27,160 bases of DNA from Deltaproteobacteria bacterium (GTDB lineage Bacteria > Desulfobacterota > Binatia > UBA9968). Position 1 is the stretch's first letter, and every line of letters starts with the position of its first letter. This document shows, in pieces, positions 16,494-24,480 of this stretch. Made by a program: the position numbers and the translations under genes. The notes below the pieces were generated by a model that did not search any database, had not been told where the DNA came from, and saw only the letters and a program-made list of their open reading frames with translations. The stretch lies in contig JAERMN010000002.1 in assembly GCA_016844625.1 (NCBI GenBank), positions 1-27,160 on the forward strand. The letters run 5' to 3'.

Positions 16494-16943
16494 CTAACAA
16501 TCCAGTGCGCAGTTGTTAGGCGTGCAAACCCGCACCCGGCCAGTAGCACTGACAACGATCTGCCGGCACTTGCCATCGGCGCTGCTCAGCCGCACCCGAT
16601 TAGCGCCCGCGGTCCCGCGTGGTGAAAATGAGATCGTTCCCGCTTTTGTAATCGTGGTTCCATCGGCTAATGGCTTGTTCACCAGCGTCTTGCCATCTCT
16701 TTGAATCGTATATGCATTGGCGTCCTGCAAATACTCCAGCTGAAAGCCGATGTTTTCCGCGGCGGCGCGCATCTTGATCTCGTGCAGCTCAGACTGCACC
16801 TGCCGGGTCGAGTTGTTTAGTGAGTAGTAAGAAAACCAGCCGCGCCAGTTGGGTAAAGCGATGGCGACAACGATACCCATGACCGCCACGCCGGCAAGCA
16901 GTTCGATTGTCGAGAAGCCATCCTTTGTGCGTGCGCCCGACAC
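16494..16943 (-). CDS. FimT/GspH-like pseudopilin
   Basis: 149 residues from the GTG at 16943. This start has GGAGG five bases upstream and gives a nine-residue class III leader ending KDG, followed by FSTIELLAGVAVMGIVVAIALPNW with Glu at +5 (E14). A TTG at 16982 would give 13 extra residues but no better leader. The globular part fits the GspH/FimT fold, with SADGKCRQIVVSATGRVRVC near the C-terminus. FimT-like minor pilins have been linked to DNA uptake in some species and to pilus priming in others. First gene of the minor pilin operon. Confidence 0.82.
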   Translation of the reverse strand: MSGARTKDGFSTIELLAGVAVMGIVVAIALPNWRGWFSYYSLNNSTRQVQSELHEIKMRAAAENIGFQLEYLQDANAYTIQRDGKTLVNKPLADGTTITKAGTISFSPRGTAGANRVRLSSADGKCRQIVVSATGRVRVCTPNNCALDC

Positions 16944-17063
16944 GGCCCCCTCCAAGAGAAGGGCCGAACATACTGCCGGCAAGAACCGAGTGTCAAGGGC
17001 AATGTGAGGGGTCTAATGCAGCAAAAATGGGACGAAAATCCTACACCGTGGAGCGACTCTCAG

Positions 17064-17100
17064 AAAAAACGCCCCGCATGGCGAGATGCCATGCGGGGCG
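17064..17100 (-). terminator. Intrinsic terminator downstream of the bicupin gene
   Basis: Perfect 13-base arms (CGCCCCGCATGGC at 17070-17082, its complement at 17088-17100) enclose a five-base loop. On the minus strand the hairpin is followed by six T (17064-17069). It starts 26 bases past the stop of the bicupin gene and insulates it from the pilin operon. Confidence 0.93.
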
Positions 17101-17125
17101 TTGAAGAGAAAAACTTTGATTTCGC

Positions 17126-18220
17126 TTACGCTGGCCGTTTGTAAAAATCCTGATTCATCTTGGTCGTCGTGCCGGACTTGGCGAGCTCTTCTTCGAACAT
17201 CTTGCGGATGTTTGGCTCCTCATCGAAATACTCAATCTGATTGCCGCCCGCTTTTACGTCCTTGTCGACTTTGGTGATATCGCCAAAGCCCTCGCCCAGA
17301 CTGTACTTGATCCCGCCCAAACGCGGTGGCAGATAGCGCGCGCCGGTAGCGCCGGTGTTAAAGTGCTGGTGCCACATCATCGCCGGCGGAGTAAAAACGC
17401 TGCCGTCCTGCCAATCATAACGTTTGGGCTCCTCGCCCTGTCGCCAAAACATCGAGAAGCCTTTGCCTTTGATGATGATGACGTTAAAGCCGGGGCCATG
17501 GCGGTGCGCTTTCTTGTAAGTACCGACGGGAAATTCCGAGATATGCGCGGCCATCGAGCCATTGGCCATCTCCAACATTACGTTCTTTCCCCCGCCACCG
17601 CGCTCAACCCAATCTTCCAGCGCAAAACTGCGCGCGTCGGCGATGAAATTAGTATCCCAAACACGGCCCGGATGGGCTTTGCCCTTGCCGCTGAAATATT
17701 GTGGATCGCCATCGAAGCGGTCGGTGAAATCACGCGGCGTGTTGAAGATGAAATCCGCGCTGTGAAACAGATTGAAGACGATCGGCATACTGTTGACGGA
17801 GAAAAATCTTGCCGGCTCGTCGCCTGAGCCATTAAAGTGCTGATAGCTGCAATTGAGCGGCAAAGCGAAGAGACTGCCGTCGTGCCATTCAAAGGTTTGC
17901 TTGGCGCCCTTATCGTTCCAAATCGTCGTTGCGCCGCGCCCCTTGAGGACGAAATGCAAATCCTCATACAGGTGCTTCATCGGGTTCAATTTTTTGCCGG
18001 CGGGAATCTCGCTGACATAGGCGCCCGTGGCCCCTTCCGCGCCTTCCATATTAATAAAAGCGCCGCTGCCGCCGGTGCGAGCCCAAGGTTTGAGTTCGAC
18101 TTTTTTTAGATCTTGAACGAAAAAGGTTTTGACGATGGGAATCCCCTCGTCCAGCTGCCACTTATCGTAATAGGGAATGTTATCCATCACATCTTCTAAC
18201 TGCGTTGCCGGTTTGGACAT
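17126..18220 (-). CDS. Bicupin-domain protein of unknown function
   Basis: 364 residues with two cupin barrels, about 60-155 and 215-300. Cupin 1 has H83, E86 and H89 before VLKGRG, and H128 in NCSYQHFN. Cupin 2 has HRHGPGFN (H239, H241) before IIIKGKG, and PPAMMWHQHFN (H284). The usual glutamate after the HxH of cupin 2 is missing. The layout recalls gentisate-dioxygenase-like bicupins, but the motif changes prevent naming a reaction. The start is strong: GGAGG with six bases to the ATG. It is transcribed alone, with its own terminator, divergently from the sodium-pumping decarboxylase operon across 200 bases, which hints at shared substrate or regulation. No signal peptide. Confidence 0.85.
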   Translation of the reverse strand: MSKPATQLEDVMDNIPYYDKWQLDEGIPIVKTFFVQDLKKVELKPWARTGGSGAFINMEGAEGATGAYVSEIPAGKKLNPMKHLYEDLHFVLKGRGATTIWNDKGAKQTFEWHDGSLFALPLNCSYQHFNGSGDEPARFFSVNSMPIVFNLFHSADFIFNTPRDFTDRFDGDPQYFSGKGKAHPGRVWDTNFIADARSFALEDWVERGGGGKNVMLEMANGSMAAHISEFPVGTYKKAHRHGPGFNVIIIKGKGFSMFWRQGEEPKRYDWQDGSVFTPPAMMWHQHFNTGATGARYLPPRLGGIKYSLGEGFGDITKVDKDVKAGGNQIEYFDEEPNIRKMFEEELAKSGTTTKMNQDFYKRPA

Positions 18221-18420
18221 ATTTTTCCTCCGAAAAAAACTATCAGATTTTTATCGTATACATTGGGTAAAAGCAAGGTTGCGGCACTGCGCTGGCTTGG
18301 CTTCAAGGCTGTCGAACAACCGCCAAAAACCGTTCGCGCAATCGCTTAGAGCATTGACTTTGAAGGGTGAACTCTTCTAAATAGCGGCTACGCAACATTC
18401 TGGCCGAAGGAGTAAACGTC

Positions 18421-18636
18421 TTGGCGACAACTGTTGAAGCCCCCATGGTAGGCAAGATTCTGAAAATCGAGAAAAACGTTGGCGATCATGTCGACGAGGA
18501 CGAAGTGGTGATCGTCATGGAAGCGATGAAGATGGAGATTCCGATTGTTGCTCCGGTAAGCGGCACTGTCAAAGAAATCAAAGTATCTCCCGGTCAAGCT
18601 GTCGAAGCCGAACAAGTGCTGGCGATTATCGAATAA
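18421..18636 (+). CDS. Biotin carboxyl carrier subunit of the decarboxylase complex
   Basis: 71 residues, essentially only a biotinyl domain. The biotinylation motif EAMKM places the target lysine at K37, with the mirrored APMVGKI and APVSGTV hairpins around it. There is no Pro/Ala-rich linker of the kind seen in larger carriers. The start is TTG at 18421 with AAGGAG eight bases upstream. In Na+-pumping decarboxylases the biotinyl domain accepts CO2 from the carboxyltransferase and carries it to the membrane beta subunit. First gene of the four-gene operon. Confidence 0.93.
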   Translation: MATTVEAPMVGKILKIEKNVGDHVDEDEVVIVMEAMKMEIPIVAPVSGTVKEIKVSPGQAVEAEQVLAIIE

Positions 18637-18685
18637 GCTCGCAAGCAGTCTCACCCGTTCGTTGATTTTTACTCGAGGAGAACCG

Positions 18686-18832
18686 ATGGATACATGGACG
18701 TTCGGCTGGACGTTGGCGTTGATCGGCATGGGTGGAACCATGCTGGTCCTTTGGCTGCTGAGCCTGCTGATTTTATTAATCAAGAAAATCTTCCCGTACC
18801 AGCCCGACCCGTCGGCAGCTAAGAAAGGTTAG
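18686..18832 (+). CDS. Small membrane subunit, OadG/MmdD-like (gamma/delta), of the Na+-pumping decarboxylase
   Basis: 48 residues: short N-terminus (MDTWTFGWTL), one transmembrane helix (about 8-32, LALIGMGGTMLVLWLLSLLILLI), then a basic, Pro-containing tail. The size, single helix with GMGGTMLVL, and operon position match the small gamma/delta subunits that anchor the carboxyltransferase to the beta subunit. Its ribosome site is strong (GAGGAG, six bases to ATG). The stop lies eight bases before the beta-subunit ATG. It is easily missed because of its length. Homology at this size rests on topology and context. Confidence 0.82.
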   Translation: MDTWTFGWTLALIGMGGTMLVLWLLSLLILLIKKIFPYQPDPSAAKKG

Positions 18833-18840
18833 TTCGGTCA

Positions 18841-19989
18841 ATGGAATCCGCGCTCGTCTCCGGTGCACAAGGTTTGTTTCTCGGAGTTTTAAATCTCGGC
18901 CCGGGTCATGTGATCATGATCATGATCGGGTCGTTGCTGCTTTATCTGGGCATCAGCAAAGGTTACGAGCCGCTGCTACTGGTACCCATCGGCTTTGGCG
19001 CGATCCTGGTCAATATCCCATTATCGGAAATGATGGCGGAAGGTGGTTTTATTCGTTTCTTCTACGATGCCGGGGTGCGCACGGAAGTATTTCCATTGCT
19101 TATCTTCATCGGCATCGGCGCCATGACGGATTTCAAGCCGTTGTTGGAAAACCCCAAAATCATTTTGCTCGGCGCCGCCGGCCAATTCGGCATCTTTATC
19201 ACCCTGCTGCTTGCCCTCGCCTTGGGATTCGACAAGCTCGACGCCGTCGCCATCTCGATCATCGGCGCCTGCGATGGGCCGACGGCGATCTATGTCAGCT
19301 CGAAATTTGCACCTCACATGCTCGGCGCCGTTTCCGTCGCGGCCTACTCTTACATGTCCTTGGTGCCGTTGATTCAACCGCCGATCATGCGCGCCTTGAC
19401 CACCGAGAGGGAACGAAAAATTGTCATGGGCGCGGTGAAACTGGAACCGATCTCGAAAACCACCAAGATCATTTTTCCGATTGCCGTAACGATCTTTGCG
19501 TCGATTCTGGCTCCCAAAGGGGCGCCGCTAATCGGCACGGTGATGCTCGGCAATCTAATGCGAGAAAGCGGCGTGGTGGAGCGCCTCAAGAGTGCTTCGG
19601 AAAATGAGATCGCCAATATCGTCACTCTGCTGCTCGGTTTGTGCATCGGCGCGACCATGGAAGCGGATAAATTTCTCAAGGCGCAAACTCTACTAGTCTT
19701 AGCGCTCGGTTTTATCGCCATCAGCCTCGACACCGCGGTCGGCATCCTTTTCGGCAAAGCCATGTGTGCGCTTACCGGCGGCAAAATCAATCCGCTGATC
19801 GGCGCCGCCGGCATCTCGGCGTTTCCGATGTCGGCGCGCGTTGTCCAAGCCGAGGGGCAAAAGTACAACAAAAAAAATTACCTACTGATGCATGCCATGA
19901 GCGCCAATGCCGGCGGCCAGATCGGTTCGGTGATCGCCGCCGCCGTGATGCTTTCGGTGCTGCAAGGCATGGGCATCGTCGGCGGGTAA
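18841..19989 (+). CDS. Na+-translocating decarboxylase beta subunit (OadB/MmdB/GcdB family)
   Basis: 382 residues, highly hydrophobic with about nine or more membrane segments. Key blocks of the sodium channel are present: D145 in IGACDGPTAIYVSS (the essential aspartate, D203 in Klebsiella OadB), N238 in GNLMRESG, and the re-entrant segment NPLIGAAGISAFPMSARV (317-334) that carries the conserved Gly/Ser of the ion site. The family decarboxylates carboxybiotin and exports Na+ using the free energy released. It lies eight bases after the small subunit and 13 before the carboxyltransferase gene. Confidence 0.96.
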   Translation: MESALVSGAQGLFLGVLNLGPGHVIMIMIGSLLLYLGISKGYEPLLLVPIGFGAILVNIPLSEMMAEGGFIRFFYDAGVRTEVFPLLIFIGIGAMTDFKPLLENPKIILLGAAGQFGIFITLLLALALGFDKLDAVAISIIGACDGPTAIYVSSKFAPHMLGAVSVAAYSYMSLVPLIQPPIMRALTTERERKIVMGAVKLEPISKTTKIIFPIAVTIFASILAPKGAPLIGTVMLGNLMRESGVVERLKSASENEIANIVTLLLGLCIGATMEADKFLKAQTLLVLALGFIAISLDTAVGILFGKAMCALTGGKINPLIGAAGISAFPMSARVVQAEGQKYNKKNYLLMHAMSANAGGQIGSVIAAAVMLSVLQGMGIVGG

Positions 19990-20002
19990 ATTAGGTGCGG
20001 CC

Positions 20003-21556
20003 ATGGCGCAATCGCGCGAAGAGCTAGAAAAAAAACTCTCCGGCCTGGAACAAAAGGTCGTCGCTGGCGACCCTAAAACCGTCGCCAAACTACACGACCA
20101 AGGTAACTTGACCGCGCGCGAGCGCGTCGACAAACTCTTAGACCCAGGCAGTTTCGTCGAAGAATTCATGCTAGCGGAAACCCAGTGCAGCGACTTTGGC
20201 ATGGCGGAAAGGCGGTTGCCGTCGGACGGCGTGGTCACCGGCTTCGGCAAAATCGACGGCCGGCCGGTCTATGTCTACTCCCAAGACCGCTCGGTACTCG
20301 CCGGCAGCGTCGGTAGCGCCCACGCGGAAAAAATTGCCTACGTCATTCAGACCGCGCGCAAGCTCGGCGTGCCGGTGATCGGCCTCAACGATTCCGCCGG
20401 TGCGCGCATTCAAGAAGGTCTGTCGGTAACCTCGGCGATCGGCAAGATCTTTTTTGAGAATAGCATCGCCTCGGGTTGCATTCCGCAGATCTCCGCGATC
20501 ATGGGACCGTGCATCGGCGTCGGCTCCTATTCGCCGGCGCTGACCGACGTCATCTTGCAGGTGCAAAATACCGGTCAGATGTTCATCACCGGGCCCGCGG
20601 TGATCAAAGAAGTGCTTGGCGAAACGGTGACGATGGAAGAATTGGGCGGCGCGAAAATTCACTCCGAAGTCTCCGGCGTCACCGATCTAGTTGCCAAGAA
20701 CGACGAGGAGTGCCTGGCAACGATTCGCAAACTCGTGGGCTTCTTGCCATTGAACTTCGAGCAACTTCCGCCGCGCAAAGATACCCAAGACGATCCCGCG
20801 CGCGCGCTCGACACTTTAGAAAAAGTGGTTCCCGAAGACACCAAGCGCGCCTATAACATTGTCCAAGTCATCAAAGCCATCGTCGATGACGGTGACTTCC
20901 TAGAACTAAAACCGAAATTCGCGCGCAATCTCGTCATCGGCTTCGGCCGCATGGACGGCCATCCGGTCGGCTTTGTCGCCAATCAGCCGATGTTTCTCGC
21001 CGGCAGTTTGGATGTCGATGCCTCGGACAAAGCGGCGCGGTTCATTCGCTTCTGCGATGCGTTTAACGTTCCGATTATCACGCTCATGGACGTGCCGGGC
21101 TTCTTCCCCGGCAAACAGCAAGAAGAAAAAGGCATCATCCGCCACGGCGCGAAGATGCTCTACGCCTACGCCGAAGCGACCGTGCCGAAGATCACCATCG
21201 TTTTACGCAAAGGCTACGGCGGCGCCAAGCAAGCGCTGTGCACGCGCGAGATGGGCGCCGATCAACTGTTCGTCTGGCCCGGAGTTGAATTGGCCGTCAT
21301 GGGCGGTGGCGGCGCGGTGAACGTGCTCTATAAACGCGAAATCGAGCAGTCTGCGGACCCAGCCAAGACTAGAGCCGAAAAGATCGCGGAGTATCAGGAG
21401 CGTTTCAGTGGCCCATTTGAAGCGTTATCAAAACAATTCGCCCAAGCGGCAATCCGCCCGGCCGAAACGCGCAAGCGGCTGATTCAATCCTTGGAAGTGC
21501 TGCGCTTCAAAAAAGAAGAGCGGCCGCGCAAAAAACACGGCCTCATGCCGGTATGA
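20003..21556 (+). CDS. Acyl-CoA carboxyltransferase alpha subunit of the Na+-pumping decarboxylase (MmdA/PccB-like)
   Basis: 517 residues with N- and C-terminal carboxyltransferase halves of crotonase fold. Family landmarks: LTARERVDKLLDPGSF (36-51), NDSAGARIQEG (129-139), GPCIGVGSYSPALTD (168-182), DVPGFFPGKQQEEKGIIRHGAKMLYAYAEATVPKIT split over 363-397, and GGGGAVNVLYKRE near 434-446. Several active-site blocks depart from the common form: QDRSVLAGSVGSAHAEK for QDFTVFGGSLxxxHAEK, IGVGSYS for AGGAVYS, and GYGGAKQALC for AYGGAYxVM. It should transfer CO2 from an acyl-CoA to biotin. The operon context favours decarboxylation over carboxylation, as no biotin carboxylase is encoded here. The acyl-CoA is unknown. 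Its end overlaps the convergent kinase gene by 14 bases. Confidence 0.92.
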   Translation: MAQSREELEKKLSGLEQKVVAGDPKTVAKLHDQGNLTARERVDKLLDPGSFVEEFMLAETQCSDFGMAERRLPSDGVVTGFGKIDGRPVYVYSQDRSVLAGSVGSAHAEKIAYVIQTARKLGVPVIGLNDSAGARIQEGLSVTSAIGKIFFENSIASGCIPQISAIMGPCIGVGSYSPALTDVILQVQNTGQMFITGPAVIKEVLGETVTMEELGGAKIHSEVSGVTDLVAKNDEECLATIRKLVGFLPLNFEQLPPRKDTQDDPARALDTLEKVVPEDTKRAYNIVQVIKAIVDDGDFLELKPKFARNLVIGFGRMDGHPVGFVANQPMFLAGSLDVDASDKAARFIRFCDAFNVPIITLMDVPGFFPGKQQEEKGIIRHGAKMLYAYAEATVPKITIVLRKGYGGAKQALCTREMGADQLFVWPGVELAVMGGGGAVNVLYKREIEQSADPAKTRAEKIAEYQERFSGPFEALSKQFAQAAIRPAETRKRLIQSLEVLRFKKEERPRKKHGLMPV

Positions 21557-24182
21557 CGTTTTCAGCCGCGTCCATGGTTCCCGGCAAAGTGAAGTAAAAC
21601 GTACTTCCTTCTCCCAATTCACTCTCGACCCAGATGTGTCCGCCGTGGGCTTCGACGATTCTCTTGCAGATCGCCAAACCTAGGCCGGTTCCCTTGCGAT
21701 TGGACTCTCGGCCATCGCCGACTTGGCCGTAGAGTTCAAAAATACGATCCAACTCGTCGCGCGGAATGCCGACGCCGGAGTCCTTGACGGAAACCACGAT
21801 CCCTGACGCTTCGACCCCGCGCGCACGAACCTCAATCGCATCCCCAGCTTCAGTAAATTTGAAGGCGTTGCTCAGTAGATTTTCCAGCACCTGGTTAATG
21901 CGCAGGCGGTCGACGGAGAGAGCCGGTAAGCACGCACCGATGTCGGTTTTGAGCGTGATACTACGCTTACTCGCTTCGAGCGTGTAGGCCTGCAAACTGT
22001 CGCGCACGAGCGCTCGGAAATCCACCGGAGCCTGCACCAGTTGGAGCCTGCCGGCATCGATCTTTGAGAGATCGAGAAAGTCGCTGACATGATGGATCAA
22101 ACTAAGGCAATTGGAATGTATCTTTGATAGCCATTTTTGTTGCAGCTCCGTCATCGGTCCGAACAATCCATCGCGCAGCGATTCGCCGATCGAAATAACG
22201 CTGGCCAGTGGCGAGCGCACGTCATGAACAACCATCGCGGTAAAATTGGCTAAGGCTCGTTCCGCCCGTTCGCGCTCGTCGATTTCTCGCCGTAGTTCGT
22301 CATTGGCCTGCACCGTCGCGCCATAAAGCCGGGCATTCTCTATCGCCAGCGCGATTTGACGCGATACCGCTTGGAGAAACTGCGAGTCCTCGGCGCCAAA
22401 CGAGCGCACCTCGGCGTTGAACAGTGTCAACACCGTAGGATCATCACCACCCCGGTCGAGCGGTAAGACCGCCATCGCACGGAGATCGTCAGCGCCGCTA
22501 ACCGAAATGAATTCCGGCACGGCCGCCAGATTTTCCACGAACCAAGGTTTGCGACACTGCCAAACGCATTGGATCAAATCTTCGCCTAGCCGCTGCCATG
22601 TTTGTTCCATTGCATCGATCGAACAGGGCTCGGCGCTAGCCGCAAAACATTTGCGGCCGGCGACCGGTTGCGAGAAATGCACGAAGGCGTATTTGAAACC
22701 GCTACCTGACACCAAACGGTTCAACGCGCGCCGCAAGATTTCGTCCACCGACAGCGTCCCGGCCACATCTTGCGCCACCAGATGGAGCCTTTCTAAGCGA
22801 TCGGCGTGGGCTTGCAACTGCTCCGCGCCCTTGCGCAACAGCGTGACGTCTCTGGCGATGGTCGACGCCCCGACTACGTCACCGCCCGCGTCGCGGATCA
22901 GCGACAAGGAAGCCGAAACATAGAGACGTTCGCCGTCTTTGCGAATGCGTTCAGTTTCATAACGGGTGAGTCCCTTGCCGAGATTGACGATCCCTAGCAG
23001 TTCGGGAATCTCGCTGCGCCGATCCAGCGGAATCAACAGGTCCATCGACCGGCCTTTGACCTCATCAGCTTGGTATCCGAACATGGTCTCCGCGCCGTCG
23101 TTCCAACTGGTGATGATACCGTCGAGCGACATGCCGATGATCGCATCTTCCGACGACTGCACGATGGCGGCGAGCTGGCCGCGCACTTCTTCCGCTTCAG
23201 CGCGCATTTTAACGAACCCGATAACCGACTTACTGCCGATCAGCCAGGCGATGCCGGTGGCCGAGAGCGCGATGAAAAATAGCAAGAGCAAATTGCGCGC
23301 TAAGCGCCGATTGATCGCACCGAAAGCCACATCCTTCGGCACGCCGACCATCACGTAAATCTGTCCGACAGTGTTTGGCAGCGAAAGTGGCTTGAAAGCA
23401 TAGAAGCGTTCGACGCCGTCGAGCCCGACCAAATCCCTTGAAACTTGACTGCGCAATTGCACCATTTCAAATAGCGCCGCGTCGGGGAAATGCTTGCCAA
23501 TCCAATTTTCCGGCTCGGGGAAGCGCGCCAACAGCGTGCCCTTGCTGTCGAGGATCGATAGCGCTACTCCTGGTGCCAGGTTGTTTTCCACCGCCAATTG
23601 GCTAATCCAATTCACATCCAACGCGGCATAGATCACCGACCCAACTTGCCCATCGCGATTGAGGACTGGATAAGCGAAGTTGAGACTCTTTCGGTTCGAC
23701 GGTTTACGCACTTGGTAGTCACCGACGGCAAAAGACTTTGCTTTTAACGCAGCACGGAAGTGGCTTTTCTTCGTCAGGTCTAAATCAGTTTCAGCGCTAT
23801 CGCTTAAGCGACAAAGGACATCGCCGTTGACGTCGGCGACGCCCAGATCGACATACATTTGGTTGTGTGCCGCAACCTGCTTGAGAAAGCCGTGGCAGCG
23901 CGTTGCATCGCCGTCGATCAACTCAACCGTATCCCCCAGCAATGTTAAAACTTGTTTCGCCGCATCGATGAAACGGGCTTGACGAATAGCAACGTTCTCA
24001 ACAGTCACCCAAGCGTCTTCGAGAACCTCGCCGACCTGGACATCGCGCGCCAGCTTAGCTTGGTAGAGAAGCACGCCGAGGATTGGCACGACCGCGACCA
24101 AGATAATCATCAACAAGCGCCGGCGCAGTTGGCGTAAGAATGAACCGGTTGGCTGGAACCTAACTGTATCGAGTTTTCGCAT
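21543..24182 (-). CDS. Membrane sensor histidine kinase: Cache-PAS-GAF-HisKA-HATPase
   Basis: 879 residues. First membrane helix 22-40, periplasmic double Cache-like sensor about 41-290, second helix about 297-316, PAS about 333-450 (SEDAIIGMSLDGIITSWNDGAE), GAF about 467-615, HisKA about 642-710 with H653 in VVHDVRSPL, and HATPase about 755-868 with N-box NQVLENLLSNAFKF, G1 box DSGVGIP (D801) and G2 box GTGLGLAI (831-838). It should sense a periplasmic ligand and phosphorylate a response regulator, which is not encoded next to it. It is the last of a tight HTH-peptide-kinase run: its ATG lies two bases after a 21-codon ORF. The ribosome site is weak, in line with coupling. Confidence 0.94.
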   Translation of the reverse strand: MRKLDTVRFQPTGSFLRQLRRRLLMIILVAVVPILGVLLYQAKLARDVQVGEVLEDAWVTVENVAIRQARFIDAAKQVLTLLGDTVELIDGDATRCHGFLKQVAAHNQMYVDLGVADVNGDVLCRLSDSAETDLDLTKKSHFRAALKAKSFAVGDYQVRKPSNRKSLNFAYPVLNRDGQVGSVIYAALDVNWISQLAVENNLAPGVALSILDSKGTLLARFPEPENWIGKHFPDAALFEMVQLRSQVSRDLVGLDGVERFYAFKPLSLPNTVGQIYVMVGVPKDVAFGAINRRLARNLLLLFFIALSATGIAWLIGSKSVIGFVKMRAEAEEVRGQLAAIVQSSEDAIIGMSLDGIITSWNDGAETMFGYQADEVKGRSMDLLIPLDRRSEIPELLGIVNLGKGLTRYETERIRKDGERLYVSASLSLIRDAGGDVVGASTIARDVTLLRKGAEQLQAHADRLERLHLVAQDVAGTLSVDEILRRALNRLVSGSGFKYAFVHFSQPVAGRKCFAASAEPCSIDAMEQTWQRLGEDLIQCVWQCRKPWFVENLAAVPEFISVSGADDLRAMAVLPLDRGGDDPTVLTLFNAEVRSFGAEDSQFLQAVSRQIALAIENARLYGATVQANDELRREIDERERAERALANFTAMVVHDVRSPLASVISIGESLRDGLFGPMTELQQKWLSKIHSNCLSLIHHVSDFLDLSKIDAGRLQLVQAPVDFRALVRDSLQAYTLEASKRSITLKTDIGACLPALSVDRLRINQVLENLLSNAFKFTEAGDAIEVRARGVEASGIVVSVKDSGVGIPRDELDRIFELYGQVGDGRESNRKGTGLGLAICKRIVEAHGGHIWVESELGEGSTFYFTLPGTMDAAENVIPA

Positions 24183-24184
24183 TG

Positions 24185-24250
24185 CTAATCGATGCTACCG
24201 CAACCGCCGTCAATCGAATTCGCAGGATTAACCAGTGCCGGAGACGCCAT
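24185..24250 (-). CDS. Possible 21-residue peptide between HTH and kinase genes
   Basis: An ATG at 24250 has AGGA eight bases upstream and opens 21 codons, ending in TAG two bases before the kinase ATG. An in-frame ATG three codons earlier (24259) is also possible. The peptide ends IDGGCGSID and has a single cysteine. The IDGxCG part recalls the C-terminus of the mycofactocin precursor MftA (IDGMCGVY), but no mft maturation gene is present here. It may be a small signalling or leader peptide, or a chance ORF that serves coupling. Evidence is spacing and ribosome site only. Confidence 0.35.
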   Translation of the reverse strand: MASPALVNPANSIDGGCGSID

Positions 24251-24261
24251 AATTGTCATCC

Positions 24262-24480
24262 TCAATTTATCTGCTTGGGACTCACCCGGATCGCCCGGCC
24301 TTCGTGGCGCTCGGTCCATTCCGCTAGCGGGCTCGCACGCACATGCCATTGCGCACCGACTTTGAGAGCCGGTAGATCCTGGTTGCTGATCATGCGCTGC
24401 CGCGTCCGGGTCGAGATATGCAGCAGACTCGCCGCCTCTGCCAGAGTTGACAGCCGAATCTGGTCGAAATTCCGATCCAT
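24262..24480 (-). CDS. Small excisionase-type (HTH_17/MerR-like) DNA-binding protein
   Basis: 72 residues from the ATG at 24480. The core TLAEAASLLHISTRTRQRMISNQDLPALKVGAQWHV is a winged-helix excisionase/AlpA-type domain, with the usual recognition helix (STRTRQRMIS) and the wing (LPALKVGAQWHV), followed by LAEW. The frame is open to 24645, but the extra N-terminal residues look non-conserved. No phage or integrase gene is nearby, so it is more likely a local regulator, of the histidine kinase operon or of the MoeA genes upstream on the same strand. Such HTH domains are elsewhere found fused to the same kind of PBP domain that ends the neighbouring MoeA protein (family knowledge). Confidence 0.75.
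   Translation of the reverse strand: MDRNFDQIRLSTLAEAASLLHISTRTRQRMISNQDLPALKVGAQWHVRASPLAEWTERHEGRAIRVSPKQIN

Noticed and set aside
20003..21556. Propionyl-CoA carboxylase beta chain
   Set aside because: No biotin carboxylase subunit is encoded nearby, whereas a biotin carrier, a small membrane subunit and a Na+-pumping beta subunit are, so a decarboxylase is the better reading.
24262..24480. Prophage excisionase
   Set aside because: The domain is excisionase-like, but no integrase, phage structural gene or attachment repeat is present; excisionase-type HTH proteins are often ordinary regulators.
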